DNA of 50,666 nucleotides from Streptomyces sp. MUM 203J (GTDB lineage Bacteria > Actinomycetota > Actinomycetes > Streptomycetales > Streptomycetaceae), in the NCBI RefSeq assembly GCF_022414595.1, contig NZ_JADWYO010000044.1, positions 1-50,666 on the forward strand, read 5' to 3'. Positions within the stretch are counted from its first letter, which is position 1, and each line of letters opens with the position of its first letter. This document shows positions 1 to 7,968 of the stretch, one piece after another. The notes below the pieces were generated by a model, which saw nothing but the letters and a program-made list of their open reading frames with translations, was not told where the DNA came from and ran no database searches. Both the position numbers and the translations under genes were made by a program.

Positions 1-43
1 CGCCAGGGTCTTGCGCCGACGACGGCGCAGCGAGTGCAGATAG

Positions 44-1417
44 TTACCCAATGACAGGTCGCTCCTCGGGTAGCTCGTAACGGCGGGTCCGCTCGCGCAG
101 AGCCAGCGCCGATACCAGTGTGACCGGCCCCAGCCGACCCACAAACATCAGCAGAATCACGATCAACTCACCGGACACCGGCAGGTCCCCCGTGATCCCG
201 GCGGACAGCCCGACCGTGCCGAACGCGGACACCGCCTCGAACAGCACGAACTCGAACGGCGCCCTCACCACCGCGAGCAGCGCGAGCGTTGCCGCCATGA
301 CGAAGCCCACCCCGAGCAGGGCGACCGTCAGGGCCTGCCGCAGGACGTGCGGGGCGAGGCGGCGGCCCATCACCATGGAATTCGGTTCCCCCCGCGCCTC
401 GGCCACGATCGCGGCGGCGAGAACGGCGAAGGTGGTGACTTTGATGCCGCCCGCGGTGCCCGCACTGCCTCCGCCGACGAACATGAGCGTGCAGGTCACG
501 AGGAGCGTGGCGGGCTTCATGGCCCCGATGTCGACGGCGTTGAAGCCGGCGGTCCGGCTCATCGCTGAGTGGAAGAACCCGTTCAGCAGCTTCCCGCCCC
601 AGTGCAGCGGCCCGAGCGTGCCGGGGTTGCTCCACTCCAGCAGGCAGGTCAGCACGGTTCCGGTCACCAGCAGCGCGGCCGTGGCGACCAGCGTGAGCTT
701 GATGTGCAGGGACCAGCCACGCCGCCCCGTGGTCCGGCGCCTCTGGTGGTGCCGCAGCACTTCGAGCAGCACGGGAAACCCGATGCCGCCCAGGATGACG
801 GCGGCGGCGACGGGGAGCGTGACCAGCGGGTCGGTCGCGTACCGCGTGAGGCTGTCGGCGCGCAGCCCGAACCCGGCGTTGTTGAACGCGGAGACGGAGT
901 GGAACACCCCGTGGTACAGCGCGTTCCCGATCGGCTCGCCGTACCCGTAGCGGAACCGCAGCGCGAGCCAGGCGGCGACGGCCAGCTCGACGGCGGCGGT
1001 GGTGCCCGCGACGCCGAGCAGCACCCGCCGTACGTCCCCGATCCCGAGGCTCCTGGTCTCGGCTGCGGCCGTCAGCTGCATCCGCAGCCGCAGCCTGCCG
1101 CTGACCAGCAGGGCCAGCAGCGAGGCCAGGGTCATGATCCCGAAGCCGCCGACCTGGATCAGCGCCAGGATGACGCCCTCGCCGAACCCGCTCCAGTACG
1201 TCCCGGTGTCGACCACCACCAGCCCGGTCACACACACGGCGGAGGTCGCGGTGAACAGGGCGGTGACGAACCCGGTCGCGTGTCCCTGCTCGGAGGCGAG
1301 CGGCAGGGCCAGCAGAGCCGCACCGGCCAGGGTGACGGCGGCGAAGGCCATGACGACGGTACGGGCCGGGTGCCGGGTGACCAGGGTGCGCCACAGCCGG
1401 GCCAAGCGTCCTGCCAC
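44..1417 (-). CDS. TrkH-family potassium uptake membrane subunit
   Basis: A 457-residue polytopic membrane protein of the Trk/Ktr/HKT ion-channel superfamily, expected to form the K+ (or Na+) translocating subunit in the plasma membrane. Four pore-loop-like repeats can be read, each with the conserved glycine of the selectivity filter: SAVCVTG near residue 62, SAFNNAGFG near 177, SRTAGFN near 289 and SAFGTVGLSAG near 400, separated by membrane helices. The start is a GTG at 1417; the stop is TAA. The family works with a cytoplasmic TrkA/KtrA-type RCK protein; none is visible here, but the window ends 43 bases beyond the stop. It is closer to KtrB in length (about 450) than to TrkH proper (about 480), so ion and partner are uncertain. 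Confidence 0.9.
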   Translation of the reverse strand: MAGRLARLWRTLVTRHPARTVVMAFAAVTLAGAALLALPLASEQGHATGFVTALFTATSAVCVTGLVVVDTGTYWSGFGEGVILALIQVGGFGIMTLASLLALLVSGRLRLRMQLTAAAETRSLGIGDVRRVLLGVAGTTAAVELAVAAWLALRFRYGYGEPIGNALYHGVFHSVSAFNNAGFGLRADSLTRYATDPLVTLPVAAAVILGGIGFPVLLEVLRHHQRRRTTGRRGWSLHIKLTLVATAALLVTGTVLTCLLEWSNPGTLGPLHWGGKLLNGFFHSAMSRTAGFNAVDIGAMKPATLLVTCTLMFVGGGSAGTAGGIKVTTFAVLAAAIVAEARGEPNSMVMGRRLAPHVLRQALTVALLGVGFVMAATLALLAVVRAPFEFVLFEAVSAFGTVGLSAGITGDLPVSGELIVILLMFVGRLGPVTLVSALALRERTRRYELPEERPVIG

Positions 1418-1654
1418 GTACCCTTCCCGGCCTTCCCGTTCACACCCCGTCCGAGTGATCCGGGTTTCCCCGTTTCACCATGGTTCGCCACTGTATCCAT
1501 GGCTCTGACCGGCAGCGCGACCGGCTCCAGGTCAGCACAGCAGGGGCCGGGCCGCGGGCAAACGGCCCGGCCGAAACCTTGACGGCCTCTTGGCGCCGCT
1601 CGCGCACCGGGACGCGCACCGCGAGCAGGCCCGCACGCACCGCGACCAGGCCTC

Positions 1655-2260
1655 TCAGGAGTCGGCCGCAAGCCCTGGAGCGCCCCACACCGGGAACCAG
1701 CGGGCGAGGTCCGCCTCGATCCGCAGGTCGTCGCCCAGCAGTGCGCGGGCCTGGATCTCCAGGGCGTTGTCGCGGCGCTCGCCGCCCGACGGGAGCGGCG
1801 CGAAGGGGTAGAAGGTGCCCCGCTTGTAGAGGTAGACCAGCGCCAGCTCCCGGCCGTCCCGGGGGTGCCGGAAACCGATCAGCGAGCACAGCAGGTGCGG
1901 GCCGAAGCCCGCTTCCTGAAGCAGGGTGTTCACCGCATGCAGGTCGTTGACCAGCGACACCACCTCGCCCGCCGGGTGGCGTACCAGGAGCCAGGTGTAG
2001 CCGTAGGTGTCCCGGGAGTAGGCGACCGGGTCGCCGCCCCCGGCCCGCCCCGCGTCGGCGTCGAGCAGCTCGCGCACCTCGTCCCGCAGCCGGTCGAACG
2101 CCCCGCCCTCGACCCCGGCGAAGCACACCGAACCGAGCCCCGTCGGGGTGAAGCCCGCACCCGCCTCCAGCGTCAGCGCCGCGCCCGGCACCGCGAACAG
2201 CTGGTCCAGGTCGGGCCGCACCGGCTTGCTCCGGCCCAGCAATGCGTCCAGGAAGCCCAT
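1655..2260 (-). CDS. pspAB: PspA-associated protein PspAB
   Basis: A 201-residue soluble protein that I recognise as the actinobacterial PspAB (PspA-associated) family from its opening MGFLDALLGRSKPVRPDLDQLF and its position directly after htpX. It begins with ATG at 2260 preceded by AGAGGGG, 33 bases after the htpX stop, so the two genes are almost certainly co-transcribed. The family is linked to the phage-shock-type envelope stress response and membrane protein quality control, but its biochemistry is not established. No transmembrane segment or signal peptide is visible. The 237 bases between this gene and the TrkH gene (1418-1654) hold nothing I recognise. Confidence 0.8.
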   Translation of the reverse strand: MGFLDALLGRSKPVRPDLDQLFAVPGAALTLEAGAGFTPTGLGSVCFAGVEGGAFDRLRDEVRELLDADAGRAGGGDPVAYSRDTYGYTWLLVRHPAGEVVSLVNDLHAVNTLLQEAGFGPHLLCSLIGFRHPRDGRELALVYLYKRGTFYPFAPLPSGGERRDNALEIQARALLGDDLRIEADLARWFPVWGAPGLAADS

Positions 2261-2293
2261 CGGGTCACCCCTCTGCTCGGAGCCGTCCCGGTC

Positions 2294-3217
2294 TCAGCGG
2301 CCGAGCTGGGCCGAGATCCGGGTCAGCTGCTCCAGCCGCTGCTCCAGCGGCGGGTGCGAGGACAGCAGCCGCGCCATGCTCTCCTTCGAGGAGAACGCCG
2401 GCGCGAACCAGAAGGCGTTGTACGGCTCCGCCTGACGCAGGTCCCTGGTCGGGATGCGGCCCATCTCGCCGGTGACCTTGGTGAGCGCGGAGGCCAGCGC
2501 GGAGGGACGGCCGGTGAGCAGTGCGGCGGCCCGGTCGGCGGACAGCTCGCGGTAGCGGGACAGCAGCCGGGTCAGCAGGAAGCTGATCGCGTACACGGCG
2601 GCGCTGATCACCGGGATCAGCAGGACCGCGATGGCCGCGCCGCTGTCCCGGGTGTGACCGGCCCGGCCGAAACCGCCCCACAGGGCGACCCGCGCCATGA
2701 CACCGGCCAGCACCCCGAGGAAGGCTGCGATGGTCATGACCATCACATCGCGGTGCGCCACATGCGACAGCTCGTGTGCCAGGACGCCCTCCAGCTCCTC
2801 GGGCTCCAGCCTGCGCAGGAGCCCGGTCGTCACGCAGACGAGAGCCGTGTCCTTGCTGCGGCCGGTGGCGAAGGCGTTCGGCAGGTCGTTCCGCGCGATG
2901 GCGACGCGGGGCTTCGGCATGTCCGCGAGCGCGCAGACACGGTCGACGGCGCCGTGCAGCTCGGGTGCCTGCTCGCGGGTGACCTCGCGGGCGCCCATGC
3001 TGTACGCGGCGATCCGGTCGCTGAACCAGAACTGGGCGATGAACAGCCCACCTGCGACGATCAGGATGATCGGCCAGGCCCCGCGCATCAGAGCCAGCAG
3101 CACGCCGACGAAGACCACATAGAGCAGGCCGATCAGGAACATGGTCGTCACCATGCGGGTCGTCAGCCCCCGGTCGGCCACATACCGGGAGTGGCTGTGG
3201 GATCGCGACGCTGCCAT
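2294..3217 (-). CDS. htpX: HtpX-family membrane zinc metalloprotease
   Basis: A 307-residue M48B protease that degrades misfolded membrane proteins from the cytoplasmic side. The zinc site HELSH is at residues 148-152 and the third-ligand region RYRELSADRA near 224; hydrophobic segments lie at about 22-42, 49-64, 160-180 and 195-218, the HtpX arrangement. The open frame extends 79 codons further upstream, but that part is charged and unlike the family; the ATG at 3217 has a good ribosome-binding site (GGAGAAGAGG) and gives the normal length. It is first in an operon with pspAB, which fits a role in envelope stress. Confidence 0.92.
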   Translation of the reverse strand: MAASRSHSHSRYVADRGLTTRMVTTMFLIGLLYVVFVGVLLALMRGAWPIILIVAGGLFIAQFWFSDRIAAYSMGAREVTREQAPELHGAVDRVCALADMPKPRVAIARNDLPNAFATGRSKDTALVCVTTGLLRRLEPEELEGVLAHELSHVAHRDVMVMTIAAFLGVLAGVMARVALWGGFGRAGHTRDSGAAIAVLLIPVISAAVYAISFLLTRLLSRYRELSADRAAALLTGRPSALASALTKVTGEMGRIPTRDLRQAEPYNAFWFAPAFSSKESMARLLSSHPPLEQRLEQLTRISAQLGR

Positions 3218-3378
3218 GGCACGTTCCGCCTCTTCTCCGCCGGCCCCCACTGTGTTGGTCCTGCTCGCCCCCGCCCTCTTCCTTCCCGCTTCTGCATTCG
3301 ATTGTGCCCTTTCCGGCACGCATACGTTTTCGGCCACCTCGCGGCGCCGGGCTGTACGGCCCGTGGTAGCTTGCGGTT

Positions 3379-3489
3379 GTAGCCCTTCGCGTATCCCCCG
3401 TCGCGAAGGGCTACGCCTTTGACCCGGGCGAAACACATGCGCAGACACGGACAAGGGACTCCCCTCGTGGTCCCCCGTCCGTGTTTTTT
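3379..3489 (+). ncRNA. Probable small RNA: two hairpins with C-rich loops, 6C-like
   Basis: Two stem-loops lie in the gap between divergent htpX and the XRE gene. The first is a perfect 13-bp stem (3379-3391 with 3402-3414) whose loop is TATCCCCCGT. The second pairs 3445-3452 with 3477-3484 and continues inward (3455-3459 with 3470-3474), with a loop rich in C and an unpaired CC; it is followed at once by a run of six T (3484-3489), a true intrinsic terminator, which is rare in this genome. No protein gene precedes the terminator, so the transcript should be a stand-alone RNA of about 110 nt. Two hairpins with exposed C runs followed by U residues is the description of the actinobacterial 6C RNA. 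Here each run has five C, so membership is probable, not certain. Confidence 0.6.
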
Positions 3490-3565
3490 CGAGTTAACAG
3501 TGCCGTGGATTGTTTATGCAAGCCCGCTCTACCGTGGGACGTGGGGAACGTGGGGAGGTGCGGAC

Positions 3566-4036
3566 GTGGGGACCGTGATGGACGACGGCGCGGAGCACGC
3601 GGCGCCCGAGCTGCACACGCTGCAGCAGAAGGTCGCGTACATGGTGGAGAAGACCTTCCCCGGCGAGAAGGTCTCGGGACGGACCTTCGCCGAGCTGGTG
3701 AGAGAACGCGGCGGGTCCCTCTCCCACAGCTACTTCTCGAACATCCTGGCGGGAAAGGTCACCCACCCGTCGGAGGAGATCCTCAAGGCGCTCGGCCTGG
3801 GGTTCGGGGTGGACTGGCGGTTCTTCAAGGAGGAGTCGGAGGTCGTCGACGACGTCGTCTCCGGGCTGAGGTTCCTCGCGCAGCGCCGTACCGGGGAGAT
3901 CACCGGGGTCGCGGCCCGCGGCGCCGGGGACGCCGGGCTGCCGCCGGAGCTGCTGGAGTTCGCGCTGTCCCTGCTCCAGGACACTGGTGGGGAGCAACGG
4001 GAGGATGCAGGCCCCCAGGGGTCCGAGAGATGCTGA
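3566..4036 (+). CDS. XRE-like helix-turn-helix regulator of an ImmA/IrrE cassette
   Basis: A 156-residue protein with an N-terminal helix-turn-helix-like region (about residues 12-85) containing the segments SGRTFAELVRERGGSLSHSYFSNILAGKVTHPSEEILKALGLGF, read here in pieces, which has the layout of Streptomyces XRE-type regulators. The C-terminal half has no recognised domain. I chose the GTG at 3566 because GGGGAGG lies seven bases before it; an ATG at 3578 in the same frame is the alternative. The stop at 4036 overlaps or nearly touches the next gene, an ImmA/IrrE-type peptidase. In characterised XRE/ImmA pairs the peptidase cleaves the repressor to switch on the operon; applying that here is inference. 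Confidence 0.75.
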   Translation: MGTVMDDGAEHAAPELHTLQQKVAYMVEKTFPGEKVSGRTFAELVRERGGSLSHSYFSNILAGKVTHPSEEILKALGLGFGVDWRFFKEESEVVDDVVSGLRFLAQRRTGEITGVAARGAGDAGLPPELLEFALSLLQDTGGEQREDAGPQGSERC

Positions 4037-4046
4037 GCCGCTGCTG

Positions 4047-4613
4047 ATGTCCGACATACCCGACCAGACCTCGATGCGGGCACTGCGGAGGGAGTGCGAG
4101 GACGGGCTGGCCGACCTGCCGATCCCCGCCCCTTTCACCATTCCGGCGCTGGTCGCCAACATGGAGGCCGCACGGGGCCGCAGGATCGTGCTCCGGGAAC
4201 TGCCCGACCGGCTGGCCCGGGTCGACGCGGCGTGCGGGCTGCGGCTGAAGGCCGGGGACACCAGCTTCGTCCTGTACCGGCGGCGCCCCACCCCGTACCA
4301 GACGCAGCACGTCATCCTGCACGAGCTGTGCCACGAGTGGTTCGACCACGGCACAGGCCTGGACGCGGAGCAGTTGCGGCGGCTGCTGCCGGTCTTCGAC
4401 ACCTCACTGATCGAACGGGTCATGGCGTCCGGTACGACGGTCCAGGCGCGCGCCCAGTACGACACCCACGACGAGCGGGTCGCGGAGTTCGGCGCGTCCC
4501 TCATCCCGCGGCTGGCCCGGGACGTGACCGGTGACGACCTGGTGGGGCGGCTGGCCAACTCGCTGTCCCGGCCGGTGGCGCACCGCCGCCGCCCCTGGTT
4601 CCGCCGCCGTTGA
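4047..4613 (+). CDS. ImmA/IrrE-family zinc metallopeptidase
   Basis: A 188-residue protein (from the ATG at 4047) with the zinc-binding HEXXH motif as HELCH at residues 92-96, preceded by TPYQTQHVIL, as in ImmA/IrrE-type (COG2856-like) peptidases often labelled 'regulator component' or 'toxin' in Streptomyces. A downstream acidic segment (DERVAEFGASLI, near residue 150) is the usual place of the third zinc ligand. In-frame ATGs at 3987 and 4005 would overlap the XRE gene; GGGAGG touches the 4005 ATG too closely to favour it, so the start is uncertain. The direct XRE-peptidase pairing suggests proteolytic control of the regulator. The target and inducing signal are unknown. Confidence 0.75.
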   Translation: MSDIPDQTSMRALRRECEDGLADLPIPAPFTIPALVANMEAARGRRIVLRELPDRLARVDAACGLRLKAGDTSFVLYRRRPTPYQTQHVILHELCHEWFDHGTGLDAEQLRRLLPVFDTSLIERVMASGTTVQARAQYDTHDERVAEFGASLIPRLARDVTGDDLVGRLANSLSRPVAHRRRPWFRRR

Positions 4614-4650
4614 CGCACCCGTCGACGCACCCCCCTTCGAAAGGCTTCCT

Positions 4651-5886
4651 GTGACCGCCCTGGACCTGGCCGGCTATGCCATCGCCGGCCTGATGACCGC
4701 CGTCGCGATCTGGCGGATGCCCGCCGCCCTGTGGGGTGACGAGGAGGACCGCAGACGGCGGGCCCTGTGGGGCTGCTACGCGGGCTTCGCCGCCGCGCTG
4801 TGGACGAAGACCGCCGCCGTACGGACCGGCCTCAACAACAGCCCGGTCGTGGACCTGGCCGTCCTGATCAAGCACTACACGGCCACCGTCGCGATTCTGG
4901 CGATCCTCGGCTACATCGTGGCGATCTACGGCGCCTACCCGGAGGACGGGGCGGTGCCGCGCCATGTGCGGTTCGCGCGGCTGGTGCAGCGGGTGGCGGC
5001 AAAGGCGTCCGTGGCGACGCTGGTGCTGCTGACGGTGCTGTTCTTCACGGTGGTCGACCGCTCGGTCCCGTCGGACCGGTTCGTGTCGGACCACGCGGGC
5101 CAGTGGGGCGCGACCCTCTACATGACCGTGTTCTACCTCTATCTCGGCGCGGCCTCGGCGGTGTGCGCGTACCAGTGGGCGCTGGCGACGGCGGACGCGC
5201 GGCTGCGGCATCTGCGGATCGGGCTCGGGATGATGACGTTCGCGATGCTCATAGGCGTCGGCTACACGGTGAGCCGGACGCTGTTCCTGTGGATCAGCGT
5301 GGCGGCAACCCCCTCGGAAGGGTTCGCACAGGGCTTCGACAAGGCGACGGAGGCCGCGCAGCTCGTCCTGTTCGGTTTCTTCGCGGTCGGGGCGTCGGTC
5401 CCCGCGTTCAGCAAGGGCTGGCGGCGGGCCAGGCTGTGGCGGGCGCAGATGGCGCTGCACCCGCTGTGGCGGGAGCTGATGACGGCTTTCCCGGACCAGC
5501 CGTTCGCGCCGCCCGCGTCGCTGGCGCGGGAGCTGACCCGGCTCGGCACCCCGGCGGACCTGCGGGTCGACCGGTGGGCTGCGGACATCGCGGACGCGGT
5601 GGAGAAGCTGCGCCACTACGTGCCGGACGCGCTGCTGGCCGAGGCACGGGAGGCCGCGGGTGCGGCGGGCCCGGAGGCCGACGCGTACTGGATCCGGGGC
5701 GCCCTGGCGGCGAAGGAGGGCGGCGCACGGCCGGGGCCTCCGGCGGCGTTCGCCACCAGGGACGCGACAGCGGACCAGGACGGCGAGGTGGCCTGGCTCG
5801 TACGGGTGGCCGCAGCGTACCGGACGGTGCCGGCGGCGGCGGGGCAGGAGCTCCTGGAGCGGTCAGCGCGGGAGGCCGTGCTGTGA
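4651..5886 (+). CDS. Seven-helix membrane protein, MAB_1171c-type putative transporter
   Basis: A 411-residue protein with about seven hydrophobic helices in the first 270 residues (for example near 5-18, 38-50, 70-90, 115-135, 150-175, 190-215 and 230-255) and a long soluble C-terminal domain of about 140 residues. I recognise the family commonly named 'MAB_1171c family putative transporter'; its true function is unknown and the name rests on topology. The GTG start at 4651 follows GAAAGG; an upstream frame extension lacks hydrophobic signature. It sits 37 bases after the peptidase and its stop overlaps the next GTG by four bases, so the genes form one operon. A receptor or sensor role is as likely as transport. 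Confidence 0.7.
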   Translation: MTALDLAGYAIAGLMTAVAIWRMPAALWGDEEDRRRRALWGCYAGFAAALWTKTAAVRTGLNNSPVVDLAVLIKHYTATVAILAILGYIVAIYGAYPEDGAVPRHVRFARLVQRVAAKASVATLVLLTVLFFTVVDRSVPSDRFVSDHAGQWGATLYMTVFYLYLGAASAVCAYQWALATADARLRHLRIGLGMMTFAMLIGVGYTVSRTLFLWISVAATPSEGFAQGFDKATEAAQLVLFGFFAVGASVPAFSKGWRRARLWRAQMALHPLWRELMTAFPDQPFAPPASLARELTRLGTPADLRVDRWAADIADAVEKLRHYVPDALLAEAREAAGAAGPEADAYWIRGALAAKEGGARPGPPAAFATRDATADQDGEVAWLVRVAAAYRTVPAAAGQELLERSAREAVL

Positions 5887-6485
5887 CGGCGGCGGTCCGA
5901 GGAACGCACCGCGTCGAGGCGGTCGCCCGCCGGGTCACGGACCTCCTCCAGCCCCGTAATGTCCTGGTCGCCGGTATGGCCGCGATCGGGCTGGCCGCCG
6001 CCGGGGGGCACGGGGCGGGCCTGCTGTGGGGGCTGCTGGGCGCGCTGTGCGCGGGGATCGTCCCGGCGGGCTACATCGAGTGGGAGCGGGGCCGGGGGCG
6101 ATGGGGCGACCGGCATGTGGTGGACCGGACGAAGCGGGCGCCGATCTTCTTCGTGATCCTCGGCTCGGTCGGCACGGGCGCGCTGCTGATGCGGCTGGGC
6201 GGAGCGCCGAGCGGGATCCTGGTGGCGATGCTCGTCCTGTGGGTGATGACGGTGGGGCTGCTGGCCGTCAACACGGTGTGGAAGATCTCGGTCGACTCGG
6301 CGGTGGCGTCGTCGGTGGTCACGCTGATGGCGTGCGTCCACAGCCCGTGGTGGCTCCTGGCCTACGGGATGACGGCGGCGGTCTGCTGGTCCCGGGTGGC
6401 GCTGGGCTACCACACGGTGGGACAGACCGTGGCGGGGGCGGGGCTGGGGGCGGCGACGGCGCTGGGGTACATGCTCCTGCCGTGA
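5883..6485 (+). CDS. PAP2-fold membrane protein with altered catalytic residues
   Basis: A 200-residue integral membrane protein with five or six helices, coupled to the preceding gene by a GTGA overlap. The C-terminal motif SRVALGYHTVGQ (residues 170-181) fits the PAP2 phosphatase motif SR-x5-H-x3-D except that the last aspartate is glutamine. The motif that normally reads PSGH corresponds to KISVDSAVAS (134-143), which lacks the histidine. Family members dephosphorylate lipid phosphates at the membrane; with two of the usual catalytic positions changed, this one may bind rather than hydrolyse a lipid, or use other residues. It ends the cassette and is followed two bases later by a strong terminator. 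Confidence 0.7.
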   Translation: MTAAVRGTHRVEAVARRVTDLLQPRNVLVAGMAAIGLAAAGGHGAGLLWGLLGALCAGIVPAGYIEWERGRGRWGDRHVVDRTKRAPIFFVILGSVGTGALLMRLGGAPSGILVAMLVLWVMTVGLLAVNTVWKISVDSAVASSVVTLMACVHSPWWLLAYGMTAAVCWSRVALGYHTVGQTVAGAGLGAATALGYMLLP

Positions 6486-6531
6486 GCCGAACGCCGGGCG
6501 GGCTGACAGCTCAGCCCGCCCGGCGTTCGGC
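6486..6531. terminator. Perfect 21-bp stem terminator between convergent genes
   Basis: Bases 6486-6506 pair perfectly with 6511-6531 around a four-base loop (CAGC). The stem begins one base after the PAP2-gene stop and lies 70 bases from the end of the convergent surface-protein gene, so it can serve both transcripts. There is no T run, as is usual in Streptomyces. Confidence 0.85.
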
Positions 6532-6600
6532 GGTCCGCGCCGACAAGGCTCGGGGGATGGCCCGGGAGGGCACGGCCTCCCGGACCCGACGGCCCGTGGA

Positions 6601-7968
6601 TCAGGCGTCGGCACCGGCCTTGCGGCGGCGGACGACGAACACCGCACCCGCGCCCAGCGCCACCGCCGCGGCACCCGCCAGGGCGATCTGCGGCATCGCG
6701 TCGGACGAACCGGTCGCGGCCAGCTCACCGGTGGTGGCGGCCGTGTTCGCGGCCTTCACCGGAGCGGTGGAGGTGCCGCCCTGCGGCATCGGCATGGGCT
6801 TGCCCGGCTTCGCGGGCTCGTTGCCGGTCTTGGCGCCCGCGGCGACGATGTCGAAGTCGTACCGGTTGGCCTCCGGAGTCCAGCCGCAGGTGCCGTCCTC
6901 GTTGACATAGCTGCCCGCGGCGAACGCGAAGCCCAGCCCGGCGGGGGCCTTGGCGTCCACGCTGAGGCGCAGCCTGACGTCCGCCCCGGAACCGGCCTTC
7001 AGATCGGTGATCTCACCGGCCATGTCGTCGGACGAGAGGCTCTTCCAGCCGGAGCCGTCGCTCCACTGGAGCTTCAGCAGGTGGCTGATGTCGTTCATGC
7101 CCTTGCTGTCGACCGCGAAGGCGGCGGCGTAGGGCTGGACGTAGTCCAGGGTGCGGTCGCTGTGGTTGGTGATCCTCAGGGTGAAGTTCACCGAGGAACC
7201 GGCGGCGACCTTGCCGGGCAGCCCGGAGACGGCGACCCCGACCTTCGACTTGGCGTCGCACTCGTCGTCACCCTGGTCGTCGCCCGGCTTCGGCTCGGGC
7301 TTCGGCTCGGGCTTCGGGTCCGGCTCGGGCTCGGGGGTGCCGGTGTCCTTCTCGGCGTCCTCCAGGGCCTTCTTCGCGGCGTCCAGGTCCGCCTTGGCGG
7401 CCTTGGCGGCCTCCTGGGCCGTGTAGTGCTTCCGGCCGGCCTCCACCCGCTGGTCGTCCCGGGCCTTCAGCGCCTCGGCGGCGGCGGTGTCGGCGGTGGT
7501 CTTCGCCGTGGCGGCGGCCTCAGCTGCCTTCTCCGCGTCGGCCAGCGCCTTGGCCAGCGCCACCCGCTCGTCGTCCGAGAGGTCGTCGGGCATGTTGTCG
7601 AGCGCGGTCTTCGCGTCGGTCACGGCCTGGTCGGCGGCGGCCTTGTCCGCGGCGGCCCGATCGGCGGCGGCCTTGGCCTCGGTGTAGGCGACCGCGAGCG
7701 GCGCGGTGTCGGAGAGGGTGGCTTCGACGGTCTTCTCGGCCTCGGTCTCGGCGGCGACGGCCGCGTCGTAGGCGGCCTGCGCGTCGGCGACGGCCTTCTC
7801 CAGCTTCTCCAGGTCGACGCCGGAGGCCGCGTCCGTGTTCTGCGCCTCGGTGACGGCGGCGGTGGTGGTGGTACCGGTCTCCGCGAACGCGGGGGAGGCC
7901 GCGAGCAGGGTGACGGGCGCGGTGACGGCGAGCGCGACGGCCGTGGCGATCGAACGGCGAATCTTCAC
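6601..7968 (-). CDS. Sortase-anchored coiled-coil surface protein with LAATG signal
   Basis: A 455-residue secreted wall protein. It has a signal peptide (VKIRRSIATAVALA..., cleavage after AFA near residue 31), a highly charged Ala/Lys/Glu/Asp region at about 47-245 with the look of a long coiled coil, a proline-glutamate-lysine linker near 246-270, a globular beta-type domain with two cysteines (about 273-385), and a sorting signal: LAATG at residue 416, a hydrophobic stretch, then RRRK. LAxTG is the motif used by class E sortases of Streptomyces. The GTG at 7968 is preceded by GAGGGA; reading further upstream would put non-signal sequence before the signal peptide. The ligand of the globular domain is unknown, and no sortase gene is nearby. 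Confidence 0.85.
   Translation of the reverse strand: MKIRRSIATAVALAVTAPVTLLAASPAFAETGTTTTAAVTEAQNTDAASGVDLEKLEKAVADAQAAYDAAVAAETEAEKTVEATLSDTAPLAVAYTEAKAAADRAAADKAAADQAVTDAKTALDNMPDDLSDDERVALAKALADAEKAAEAAATAKTTADTAAAEALKARDDQRVEAGRKHYTAQEAAKAAKADLDAAKKALEDAEKDTGTPEPEPDPKPEPKPEPKPGDDQGDDECDAKSKVGVAVSGLPGKVAAGSSVNFTLRITNHSDRTLDYVQPYAAAFAVDSKGMNDISHLLKLQWSDGSGWKSLSSDDMAGEITDLKAGSGADVRLRLSVDAKAPAGLGFAFAAGSYVNEDGTCGWTPEANRYDFDIVAAGAKTGNEPAKPGKPMPMPQGGTSTAPVKAANTAATTGELAATGSSDAMPQIALAGAAAVALGAGAVFVVRRRKAGADA

Noticed and set aside
1..43. Possible end of a neighbouring gene at the left edge (plus-strand frame ending in a stop at 41-43, basic residues).
   Set aside because: Too short to judge; several frames are open and no family can be recognised.
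120..950. Long open frames on the strand opposite TrkH, and similar long frames opposite most genes (for example 1865-3382, 17949-19439, 24291-28151).
   Set aside because: They are shadows of real genes caused by high GC at third positions: Arg/Gly/Ala-rich products, no ribosome-binding sites, no recognisable domains.
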